DNA from: Lepidostoma basale
Taxonomy: Eukaryota > Arthropoda > Insecta > Trichoptera > Lepidostomatidae
DNA length: 64,000 bases
Assembly: GCA_022606425.2 (NCBI GenBank)
Contig: JAHDVF020001307.1
Coordinates: 1,368,760-1,432,759, forward strand
Reading direction: 5' to 3'
The notes beneath the pieces were generated by a model. The model ran no database searches. It saw nothing but the letters and a program-made list of their open reading frames with translations, and was not told the origin of the DNA. Shown here one piece after another: positions 1-59,488 of the stretch. Position 1 is the stretch's first letter; each line of letters opens with the position of its first letter. Both the position numbers and the translations under genes were made by a program.

Positions 1-333
1 CGGGGAATGTTATTTTTAAATCTGTAACTAAAGTAATCAGGGACAGAATTCGAAAGATATTTTGATTCCGACACACTGTAAACATTCTATCATCAAATCT
101 GTAATTCTGTCATGAGTCACGCCAAGAACAAAGATTATTGATTGGATAATCAGTAGTGAACAAGCTTAAAATATTTTTATATGGTGCTCTATGATGACTC
201 TGGACTAGTATTATGTTGGTCAGTTGGTAAAATATCACAATAACTCGATGTGTTAAGAATGTTATTTAAAAAGTAAATTTTTTTTTTTTAAATAATAAAC
301 GGTTTTTCATCAAGAGCGCTCGCAACAACCTGT

Positions 334-500
334 CTAAGTGACATTGCCACAATTTTTTTTTAATCTTGCGTTTCTTTGACGTACACGCACTATTTCATTG
401 TTCACCGTTCCGGTTGTCTCAAATTTATGCAATAAACGACGTATTGTGGACTCTGTAGGACGGCCATGAAGCCATAAATTGGACGCAATGCACGGAACGT
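334..500 (-). mobile_element. Mariner-type transposase N-terminal relic
   Basis: The minus strand reads ASNLWLHGRPTESTIRRLLH followed by KFETTGTV, which matches the helix-turn-helix start of a mariner-like transposase group (GRPTE.TIRR.. .FE.TG). Only this stretch survives, without a catalytic domain. The relic at 46105-46430 has the same kind of N-terminus. Confidence 0.6.
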
Positions 501-554
501 TTGGCGAACAGAGCACTGATTTTGATAATAAATATCAACAATTTCAGTTCCACG

Positions 555-975
555 GTGAAATGTCAAGACACCTATCGCTTGAATGAAAACAAAATAAACT
601 GCTTCGAAAGGAAGATCCTCCGCAGAATCTTCAGACCCATTAAGGATGGTCAGACGTGGAGAAGGAGATACAACACAGAGCTCTACGATCTATACCAGGA
701 CGTCAACGTGGTCAAGTTTATAAAGATTAACAGACTGCGCTGGCATGGGAGATCTGGAGCCCCCCAAAAGAGTGTTGTATGACAATCCAGCAGGGCGAAG
801 AAGCATCGGTAGGCCGAGACTGCGATGGCTGGATGGTGCCGTGGCAGATTGCCGGGTCCTGGAGCAGCAAGACTGGGAGGTGGCGGCCAGAGACAGGACG
901 GGATAGAGACGTTTCTTGGAGGAGGCCAAGACCCACCGAGGGTTGTAGCGCCGGAGAAGAAGAAGAAGCTATCGC
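555..975 (+). mobile_element. RTE-like LINE 3' fragment with (GAA)n tail
   Basis: The + strand translation with frameshifts reads CFERKILRRIFRPI, RLRWHG and GRRSIGRPRLRWLDGAV..., the C-terminal region of an RTE-like reverse transcriptase ORF. It ends in gaagaagaagaag at about 960. 5'-truncated and dead. Confidence 0.75.
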
Positions 976-1332
976 TTTACCAAAATGGCCGCTATACGCT
1001 GTCAAAGCTCGAGCTTCCCTATTGAAAAACTCCTTGACCACCAGGATACATCACATATATTATCATAACCATTCATATACTCGGCGAGTCAGTAATCAAA
1101 TTACTCAATAAGTTGTAGAATTTATTACTAGGAATGAAATGTTTCACTTGAGCAATTTTCAAAGAAGATACAAGACACAAGCATACAAATTCCTACTTTT
1201 GTGCTTGATAATTTGGGCTGGCCAGTCAAAAGCAATACATGCTGTTTGACGATAAAATAAAATAGATTTTAGATTTGGACAGTCAAGGACCGCTAGCACC
1301 ATGAAAAATAAAGTAATAATGCCCTTGATGGG
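976..1332. other. 3' flank of the CUB/LDLa gene, no other feature seen
   Basis: AT-rich sequence that probably includes the 3' UTR of the minus-strand gene. The only candidate signal is the minus-strand AATAAA at 1121-1126. Confidence 0.4.
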
Positions 1333-50515
<49,183 letters not shown>

Positions 50516-50794
50516 CTGGAAAGTGAACACTTTATTAACCCTTTATTAACACTTTATTAGACCGCTAAGCATCGACATAATTGGAAAAAAGTGACACATT
50601 TAAAACGATATATCCTTACCAACAAAATCATTATAAATTTAATTTTATTATTTAGTCATGAACGTTGTTTTCTTTCTTTAAAATGTAATTGAATTGCCTC
50701 TTCTATATTTATCATTACTTTGTGTTGCGGATTCATAATTATATATATTTTTCTTTCCTTGTAACAACACTTAATTTTTTACAAAAAATAAATT

Positions 50795-50990
50795 GAATTA
50801 CAAACATGTTTCGGGACACAGAAGCCCTTTATCAGTGTGATTAAAAATATATAAAACAAACACATAAATTTATATATATTTAGATCAATTTTATCATGAA
50901 TTTAATTTAAAAATTGTTTTATATAATATAGTTTTAATTACACCGATGAAAGGGTTCTGTGTGCTGAAGCATGTTTGTAAGTTAATTTAA
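50795..50990. mobile_element. Penelope-type snap-back with two hammerhead-like halves
   Basis: The minus strand at 50802-50836 reads CTGATAAAGGGCTTCTGTGT then CCCGAAACATGTTTG. The + strand at 50943-50980 reads CCGATGAAAGGGTTCTGTGT then GCTGAAGCATGTTTG. Both keep the layout; neither keeps all core bases. Confidence 0.55.
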
Positions 50991-51363
50991 TTTTTGTGAG
51001 AAAAAGTATTGTTACAAAGATGAAAAAAGTATATAATGAGAAATGGCCTCACTTATGTTCTCCTCCTCTCCTCTCGTATTAGAACCTTAAATTATTTCAT
51101 GCTTGAGAAACTAATAAATGAAATGAAAAAAATAACTGCAACATGTTAATAAAGTCATCAATATTCCACCATGCATTAGTGCAATTAGGTAGTTTATTTT
51201 AGATGTTTGTATCACACGTTCCTATTGCCACAGCCAACGTGATGTGATGATTGGAGGAATAGGACTTTTAAATTAATTCTGTATTCAGATCGGAAAAGGC
51301 AAAACGCGCCTGAAATAGAATGCTTCTTACAAAACCGATGTGACTTGACTTTAATAATATTAT

Positions 51364-51445
51364 TAACCTTTAGACGCCCAGTGGTCCCGTACGGGACCGC
51401 AGATTTGCGTCGTTCAATTCCCAACGGTCCCGTACGGGACCGGTA
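51364..51445. repeat. Two perfect GGTCCCGTACGGGACC palindromes
   Basis: The 16-bp palindrome occurs at 51383-51398 and 51426-51441. The block starts ttaacctttagacgccc, which resembles a piggyBac-type TTAA terminus. Confidence 0.6.
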
Positions 51446-52195
51446 ATTATGGTGCATTTCGCTATCGCATTACACTTATGACAATAGTATTCAAAATATG
51501 AATATAATCTTTTATTAGTATTTATAGCGGATTTACAAGATCGACTCTTGGAATATGCTTTGGTTTATAACACTACAATAACACACACAATCTACACCAC
51601 TGCCTAAAATAGGCTTACGTATAGACAAATATTTTAAAATTTGGAATACGAAAAAAAAAGGTTTAAATTAATTTTTTTTTACGTTTTTATTCTTTAACTT
51701 TAATGGGTAATTACATAAAATGTGAAAAATAAACATTTTTTTAATTTAACTTTTATTAATTATAAGCGATCTTTTATTTTGATGATGATTTTCTGACCAC
51801 CGTCCCTTTTGCATTTTATAAGGCCTCGCCTCCCCCTTCTCCATAAAAGGCAGGCCACACTGTGGTAAACAAGCTCTCCACAAGGGTGACCTTGGTGGGA
51901 GCTGTGGAGCCCGCGGTTGGTTTATCGTCCACACTTGGTTTAAAACCAACTCTAAACAGTAGACACTATTTTCGTATACGTCCGCCCTCCACCGATGCAC
52001 GGTGTTTCAGGGTGCGATATTACGAGCTACTTTTGGTAAAAACCCAATGACATGGAAATGGCTAAAAATAAGTGTTTAGGGAAGAGTATTAGTCATCCAG
52101 TTCACACAATAAATTTGAGGCCGATTTGTTGAAATTTCAACCCCTAAATTACCTACCTAATTGCATGCAACAACAAAACCGGTTCAGTCGTATTG
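51446..52195. other. Unassigned stretch with a GC-richer patch (51830-52020)
   Basis: Both strands of the patch have open frames of 60-84 codons, with no family I recognise. I looked for an upstream CUB exon here and found none. Confidence 0.35.
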
Positions 52196-52196
52196 T

Positions 52197-52234
52197 TTCG
52201 CCGCTAACCGATCGATATATCGGTTAGCGGCGAA
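52197..52234. repeat. Perfect 16-bp-arm palindrome
   Basis: ttcgccgctaaccgat, 6-base centre cgatat, then the exact complement. The outer flanks (ggttca / tgaacc) extend the symmetry imperfectly. Confidence 0.9.
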
Positions 52235-52691
52235 TGAACCTATGAATTTAATATTCAAAATTAAAAAAATACTTCTATTTCTATCTTTATACTCAAGGTC
52301 GAGCTGCAAAGGGTCTTTTACGGTCTCATATTAAAAAAAAATCTTACGAAATACGCTATTCAAATACCTACTTTATGTAAAGACAGAGAGATAGACAGAT
52401 ATATGTGTTTCTATCGTAGAAATCAACAGACATATACATTTTATAAGATTAAAATTTTCAAAATAATAATTTTACAGAATAATGAAAAGTAGTTCGTAAG
52501 ATTTGAAACACCGTGCGATGCCGCTACGCAACTGACTTTGACTGGTTTTATCAAACCGCCTAAACACGTGGAATGCGTATTTGTCGTGTTTGTAAACTGT
52601 GGCATGTGCACTTGCTGCTAATATGTTTATAAAGTAATGACCAATAAATGCTACAGCTTGAACACAATTATTTTTATACGGGTTTTGATAT

Positions 52692-52965
52692 AATCTTCTT
52701 CTTCAGCTTATTCCCGTCCACTCCTGGACAAAGGCTTCCTCCATTTGCTTCCAAGTCACTCTGTCTTGTGCAGACTGCATCAAGGTTATTCCGACAGGTC
52801 ATCCTTCCACTGTAGATGCGGTCGCCCTGCATTTCTCTTTGCCGTCCATGGTATCCGAGTCAGCAGTCTTTTTGTCCATTTTTCGTCCGAGCTTGTGGCT
52901 ACGTGACCTGCTCATTGCCACTTTAGAGTCGCTACCCGGTGGATGATGTCAGTGACCTTTGTTTG
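52692..52965 (-). mobile_element. RTE-like LINE 3' fragment with (GAA)n tail
   Basis: Antisense cttcttcttcagcttattcc, tcctggacaaaggcttcctc, ctctgtcttgtgcagactgc; same family as 38655-39357. Confidence 0.82.
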
Positions 52966-53774
52966 ATATAATATATAAATAATATAGAAGATGTGATTTT
53001 TCTTTTTAACATAGAAAATTTAATTTAAATCTTGCAGACATAATTCTCCAATTATTAAATATATATTATTATCCCAATGATGAAGGTATAAAATCTTTAA
53101 AACATGTCTGGAAAAATTCAAATGTGGAAAAATTGTGTTAACACTTTTTTTTTTCATTTTCATTCTGGGATTCCAGTGTTCCAAGTTATAAGATGAGATC
53201 TCTTGATTTCTTAAATAAAGCACGGCAGCCAAGTACTTCGGGCCCCATAATAGCTCCCCTAAAAGGTTTCAGCGCCTACTGGGAGACGGTGCCCACTTTG
53301 AGAACCAATGATTTAAACAATGTTGCGAATGGCGAGCTAATAATGCTGTTACTTGGAGTATCAACAATGAGAAATATTTTTAAATATTCATATTTGAAGA
53401 ATTCCATTTTAGAACGCTTGCTAAAAACAAATGAAAATTACTGTGCCTATGGGAAGCGACCGGTCGGCTAGACGGAATGGATTGTGAATTCTTTAATTTA
53501 AAATTTTAATTCTGTTTGCGTATTTTATTGCTACATAGATAGATAAAGTGGGTAATGTTAAGAATTTGTCCTTCTACATTATTATGAACACTTGAACGTA
53601 CAAAAAATATGATTTACATTCGTACTTTGTTTTATTAGTACCAAATCAATTATAATTATTGGCATTGTTTTTAAGATAATTCAAAATTGTCTATGCGCGG
53701 TAAGAATAATTTTATCAATTGACTTGAAATATACATATTTAAAAAAATAACAGTAAACATAAAATATATCATTT
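52966..53774. other. AT-rich stretch with one unassigned open frame
   Basis: The frame 53193-53471 (PSTSGPIIAPLKGFSAYWET) looks coding-like but has no family I recognise and no supported start. Confidence 0.35.
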
Positions 53775-54285
53775 ATTAACCCTTAACGGACGTAAGTCAC
53801 CTCTGACGTGACAACAGAACATTGTCGCTGCGGTCGTATGGCACATGTGAGGTGACATGATGAATCATGTTGAATCTTGTTGTCTGTGGAATCTGCTCGT
53901 AATTACTTTGTCAGTTGAATACTATTCTATCAATGGAGCGATTAACATACACAGTGCCTTTTTAAAATTAAATACTGATATATTAACATGTACGAGAGAT
54001 ACAAAATCTATCGACCGAAAAGGCTGCAGAATTGACTTCCAACCTTGTTTTATCTCCCACATGCCATAGGCCATAGTTGTTTTATCTTCCACGATGCAGA
54101 ATCAACCTGCCATTGGTTATGCCGATAGGTAGAGCAATATCTTTGCTAAATCATACCACCTCGGAGTTTGACGTCTTTTGTGATAGTCAGGCCACCTAAG
54201 GGAAGTATTGTCTTTATTATAATTGTATATTCATTTTATTAATTTGTCGTGCATCTTATGATTCTCGATCTTTTTATTATGTACT
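53775..54285. other. Unassigned, possible piggyBac-type left end
   Basis: It begins ttaacccttaacggacgtaa with an inverted pair gtcacctc/gaggtgac nearby. No other end was found. Confidence 0.3.
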
Positions 54286-54286
54286 A

Positions 54287-54595
54287 GCTGACCCGGCAAC
54301 GCTTCGCTATTGCTAAATTCGAGTACATAAATAAACCCAATATATATTCAACAAATACAATTAAAGTTCAATAACAATTCGTTTATTTATTGGATTAAAT
54401 GCCATGTGTATGGATGCAAAAATGTGTGTCTATATCTTTAAAACAAAGTTTCAATCCAAGCAAACTCGCTGTGAATTATAAACTTGAATACATATTACTA
54501 AGGTAATTGAAAAACTATTTTTGAATATTTTATATGAAATTTAATAATCAAATAAACAATATTATATCACATTTGCAGAAAACATTCATTATATT
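54287..54595 (+). mobile_element. Left end of a Helitron-like element
   Basis: tagctgacccggcaacgctt and about 300 bp following match 12694-13195 with indels (cacatttgcagaaaacattc at both). No coding part follows. Confidence 0.7.
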
Positions 54596-54689
54596 AAAGA
54601 AACAAAACTCTTGATTTTGTTGTCCATGAAATTCACATCAGAGCCAATAAAGTAAGTTTCTACGATCGTGATTTCGGCACTGCGAGTCC

Positions 54690-54915
54690 GCTGGCGTGGA
54701 ATAGTAATATAGATGATAATACTACAAAAGCCTCCCTTCCCGACTTCCACAACTGTATCCCTCGCCGCTCTGCGCCATTGACCTCCTGCCACTCGTTTAA
54801 TGTCATCAGACCATCTTGCTTGTGATCTGCCAGAATTTGTGTAGCTGTTTCTCTTTCGCCACTCCAGGCCAGAAGATCTTATCACCCGTTGTCCTTGCTT
54901 TATGACCGATCCCAT
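54690..54915 (-). mobile_element. LINE C-terminal fragment
   Basis: The minus strand reads GLEWRKRNSYTNSGRSQARW then SDDIKRVAGGQWRRAARD, the conserved R.RW.DD......W...A.D block. Confidence 0.72.
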
Positions 54916-55185
54916 TCCATTTAAACATTAGTTATTTTACACGCTGCATCGGCAACTTTGGTCCGATCCTTGATTCATCAATTTTGGGCCCTGGAATTAA
55001 AAAAAAAAAATTTGAATTGCCATAAGGCGGACACCGAAGAGGCGCATAAGGCAAAATTTAAATTTCCATACAATGAATGAATTACAACTGTTTTTCACTT
55101 GTTTGCTGAAGATATTCTTCATATAAAAGGCAGTTCATGCTATATGCATAATAATAATAATAATAATTAGGCTAATTTGTCAAAT

Positions 55186-55372
55186 TAACTAACTAACTAA
55201 CTAACCATCACGCCGTCTCCCCGAAAGGGTAGGCAGAAAGAATGGACTGTCACACTTTTACTGATGCGGCACTCCATCCTTCTCTTTTCGCCCCGCGGGA
55301 GACGCGGTGTGATGGGTTGCGAACCTCATCGCCACCAATAGGCATCTCCCGCGCACACTTCGATCGTCCAAC
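55186..55372 (-). mobile_element. SINE-II copy
   Basis: Antisense and nearly identical to 2557-2708, with a longer ctaactaactaactaaccat tail. The head extends to gcgcacacttcgatcgtcca. Confidence 0.8.
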
Positions 55373-55374
55373 AC

Positions 55375-56597
55375 CCACAAAATAAATCTAAAACAAAAAA
55401 TATAAAATACAATGATATAAAATAAAATAACAAAATAAAAATAATTTAACACAAAATGTTCTTTTTAGATGGTGCACATATTGTCTATATTTATGTTCCA
55501 TGTATCTACCATATTTTTAATTTAGCACGTAATGTAATAACATAATGTTTTTTTCAATGTTGCACATGTTGACATGGACGATCCGGACTTTGTGTTTATT
55601 TAATTTATGTTACACGTATCCACCGTTTTTTAAATTAGCTGTTATATGATTTAATTAATGTTCCACGTATCCACTTTTTTTATTTGGCAGTAATTAGGCA
55701 CTTAAAACCAACCAACACCAGCAAGAACTTAAAAAGAATATTGAAAAAAATATTCAAATTGTCATTGGAACAAATGAAAAATTTATTTTTACACCTGTCA
55801 AATTCTTTATATAAACGAAAAAAATTGTATAATTTTGACATCAAAACAAAAACGTATTACGTCTCACAATTAACTATTATAAAGTGCGGCAACAATCAAA
55901 TTGACCAAAACAATTCACTTATACACGTAATTTCTCCAAATTCACGGGAGCACCAAATGAACCAAACCAAATTTTCAAAATCAGAATTAGTAATTACCTC
56001 GATACCCTTTAATAACGTTTTTTTTCATCTGTTTTGTTTTTATTTAAAACGAAATTTTGCTCATAAATTTCATATTTAAATATTATTTGTATCCTCAAGC
56101 TAACATCATTATTTAATATGTATGTGGAAAAAAAAATGGAAAATCTAGAAAATACTAAATAACATTTAAAATTGTAACGTCAGCATTGATGATATTGTGA
56201 AATTTAAAACGTTTGAATTTTCGATTTCAATAAAAAATAAATGTTACATGGATTGAAATACATAATACAATTTATATTTATATTCATCGTAAAACATGCG
56301 ATGTAATGACAATATCTTTTTTTATTAATTTCAACAACAAAAAGAAAAAAAATAACTACGAGTATATCGATTTTCATATTTACAATCTGCATTCAAACCA
56401 GGTCCTATGCCTAGACATGTACGAGTATCTGAAGGTACTGATTATGTGTGATTTCCAAATCTTTAAATTGCACCAGGTGCATAATTTAACACATTTTATA
56501 AGTTTATTTGTTATTAAATTTAAGATTAGCAAAACGTCATTTTTATGAAAAATAATATTTTTTTATATAAAAATTTGGAATGATGAAGGACATTTTT
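55375..56597. other. AT-rich stretch, nothing firm
   Basis: Open frames at 55684-56079 and 56306-56548 are Lys/Asn/Phe-rich and look composition-driven. Confidence 0.4.
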
Positions 56598-56775
56598 ATG
56601 CTCAACCGGGTGATGATCTAGGGAACATAATGTTTGACTCCTGATCCAGGGGACTTGGGTTCAAGCCTAAACATCGATTCTTTTTAAAATAATGAGTTAT
56701 TTCCCCCCATATTGGAGTTTGCATAATTAATTTCAATTCCGTTGATTAATTGATTATAATTTTATTGACTATATT
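56598..56775 (+). mobile_element. SINE-III copy (tRNA-like head)
   Basis: gatgatctagggaacataat and cttgggttcaagcctaaaca (B-box-like) in the same spacing as 6738-6960, then catattggagtttgcataat. Confidence 0.6.
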
Positions 56776-57085
56776 CTTGGCTTTACCCTTTTTAAAAATA
56801 AGTTAATAAAAGTTATGTATTTTATGCAAATTTTGTGAAAATTATGCTTACATTTTATACATAATTTGGTTTTAACCAAATTAAAAGATACGAATTAAAT
56901 TTCATTTTACTTTAGGTGAGTACCTTCCAACAACCACTTGCATAGTTTATGGGTCAAGTCCATAAACAATAACAAATTTCTCATATTTGGCTGGTTTTAC
57001 TTAATCTATGAAATAGGTTTGACAGCCAAGTAGCGCTAGGCGATTCGTTTGTCAATTTATAGAATCAAATGCAAAAAATTGAAAA

Positions 57086-59488
57086 ATGGATACTGATGTT
57101 GGTTCTTCTTTAGGTGCTTTGACGGCAGAGTTAGAAAATGCTAAACGTAGTCTGCATAAAATTGATGACAACATAAAAAAAATTGCCCAAAATACAGGTC
57201 GATTTCAAAATGATAGGTTAGATTTTTTTTATACATTAAAAATATACGGTTGTTTCGTTTATTTTAAAAATATTAACTGAAGAATGTTGCGTTAATCATT
57301 TGTATATATATTTCTAGGCACTTTCAAAACACGATTGACTCTTCGCGTGGGGGTTCACGCGTCTTGAACTCAAATTTTTATCAAGAAAATCGCAACATCG
57401 AAAATGAGAGGCATGCAAGAAAAAGGCCCAAAGAAACGAAAACAGTTTTCAGCAGGTGAACGATTGTTTTGGGGATTTTTTGATGGTGTAATAATGTATC
57501 CTATTCAAAGGTTATATGTGCATTCGTGAATGATTTTATTTTGACTCTTATGATTTCTTTTAGGTTATCTGCACGCACCGCTGGCGATAGTGATGGGGAT
57601 GAGGAATTCTCCAACAAAAAACCTCGGGTATCATCTCAGGTGATTCGAGAGCTCCCGAGCAAGCAGCAGGTCCTCAAAGCGCAGGCGGGTGACGAGGTAT
57701 CCAAGGCGCGCAGTCGCCGCATGTTTGGATCTCTACTCGGTACTCTGCAGAAGTTTAAACAGGAAGAGATCTCCCTTAAAGTTAAAGAAGACAAAAAAGC
57801 CCGGGTGGAGAAGAAAATTGAGGAACAAGCCAAGCAGGAGAGGGAAAATGAAAGAAAGGAAAGGCAAAACCTATTTGCTGAGCGGGAATTCAAGAAAGCT
57901 ACTATCAAAACTCTGGAAGAAAAAATGGTGCGGATGCAACAGTTTGAAATGTGGGAAAGTGTACATAAGCCCCTCATAAACTTCATTCAGTCCAAGTGGA
58001 AACCACATATTTATTGGTTGCCTAAGATAATGAATCACCAAGCTAAAGAAAAACAAGATATTAGCAGGAAAATGCATGAGAGTGAGTATTTTGCATCGTG
58101 TGCCACCGCATATTTATTTATAAAGCTTTATTTCCTACCTTTTAATTGAAGTACACACTAAAATAATAGTGTTAAAAATGTATTTATATAAACTACTGTA
58201 TTTATATAAACCATCACGCCGTCTCCCGAAGGGGTAGGCAGACAGAATGGACTGCCACACTTTTCTTTCCTGACATATTTCTCTCGCTTCCTCAACATTC
58301 ATACATCGTGTCATGTACGCGCGTCGATTTCTCTGACTCCTCACATGGCCGACATTCAATATTTGATTTATTTGATCGTGCCACGTTTTCCTCGGTCTTC
58401 CTCTATTTCTGGTTCCATTTACATCATTAACATATAATTTTTTTACCATTCTTCTTCATTCATTCTTTCCATATATCCAAACCATCTTAATGATCCTTTC
58501 ATTGTTTTGTTCATGACACCATCATTAGCACCGCATTCACTTTATGTATTTATATTGTTTTTGTAAATCTATTATTCCTGTAGATTACATTTTGAAGATC
58601 TTTTTTTTAATTCACAGAAATTATTGAAGATAAACAAATTAAGTTAAAGGATGAATTGATCGCTATTGAAGAAAAATGTCGCCGTGGTTTTAAGATACCT
58701 CCCAGCTCTCGCAGAAAACCTGGTCGGAAGTCTCGATTTTCGGAAACGCAGAATGAATCAGTTGATAGTATTCAAGATGAAGAAGAAAATTATTCAGATG
58801 TGTCAATCACAAAAATAAAACAAGAACGTGATGAATCCAAAAAGGAAGAAAGCCACAATACCGAGGAATTACTGAGTACCAATGCCATTAAACTCGAAAA
58901 TAAAAGCTCGGACATAAAGAACGGAAAAGCCTCAGCTGCAGAAAAAAGACATTCCCAAAAGCGGGAAGAGGCTTTGGAGAATAATGATGAGTCCGCTGAT
59001 CCAAAGACAATTAATGATGTGGCTTTTGAGAATGGTTCTAATTCACCGCAAGAAGGTTAGTAAATTCAGATTGTATAAAATGGTGCCTACATATTACTAT
59101 TTGTAAGTTATATTTTTTTTTGTATATATGACCATATCTCATGGTTTCTTCTTGGTGTTATTTCAAAGAAACACCTGTTACCAATATTCTCAAATTGTTG
59201 TAGATTAAAACTGCAACAATCTTCAAAACAATTATTAAAGAAGAAAAAATGGTGCATTTTCATACCCTAAAACAAACAAAAAATATTATCAACTTGACAT
59301 AGTTTATATACATATAACAAATGTTTCTCTTATTAGATACTAGAAGTCCTCACGATGATGCAGCAGATGCAAATGATGACCCGACTGGTCCAGAAGAAAC
59401 TATAAATGATAAACCCAATTCAGATGTTGATGAAGACAAGACGCCAAGTGATTCACAAGAACCACCAAACACTTTGGATGAAAACTGA
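57086..59488 (+). CDS. Pnn: Pinin (Pnn), five exons, complete
   Basis: The exons I read are 57086-57216, 57318-57455, 57564-58081, 58618-59055 and 59337-59488. Every junction is GT/AG, all phases match, and the result is 458 residues. Exon 1 carries the conserved pinin N-terminus (residues about 9-33, including SLGALTAELENAKRSL). Exon 3 carries the pinin/SDK/memA core from about residue 125 to 262 (SKARSRRMFGSLLGTLQKFK, then MWESVHKPLINFIQSKWKP), with a long charged coiled-coil stretch of K/E/R repeats between. The last 190 residues are acidic, Ser/Glu/Lys-rich and low in complexity. Pinin is known as a nuclear-speckle, exon-junction-complex-associated splicing factor that works with RNPS1, acinus and SAP18; that role is taken from the family. 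The protein is clearly shorter than vertebrate pinin, which has a long RS-type tail. The start is the first in-frame ATG and is followed at once by the conserved N-terminus. Intron 3 holds an antisense LINE-A fragment (58205-58545). The ortholog call is confident; the exact end of exon 3 could differ by a few bases. Confidence 0.93.
58205..58545 (-). mobile_element. LINE-A 3' fragment in Pnn intron 3
   Basis: Antisense to Pnn: accatcacgccgtctcccga ... accatcttaatgatcctttc. It ends about 75 bp before the exon 4 acceptor. Confidence 0.88.

Noticed and set aside
51746..52000. Upstream exon of the CUB gene
   Set aside because: GC-richer, but lacks CUB features and a donor in the required phase.
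53193..53471. 93-codon frame as a host exon
   Set aside because: No convincing family signal or splice context in phase with the CUB gene.
55684..56079. 131-codon open frame upstream of Pnn
   Set aside because: AT-driven composition (K, N, F, I), no recognisable motif and no supporting context.
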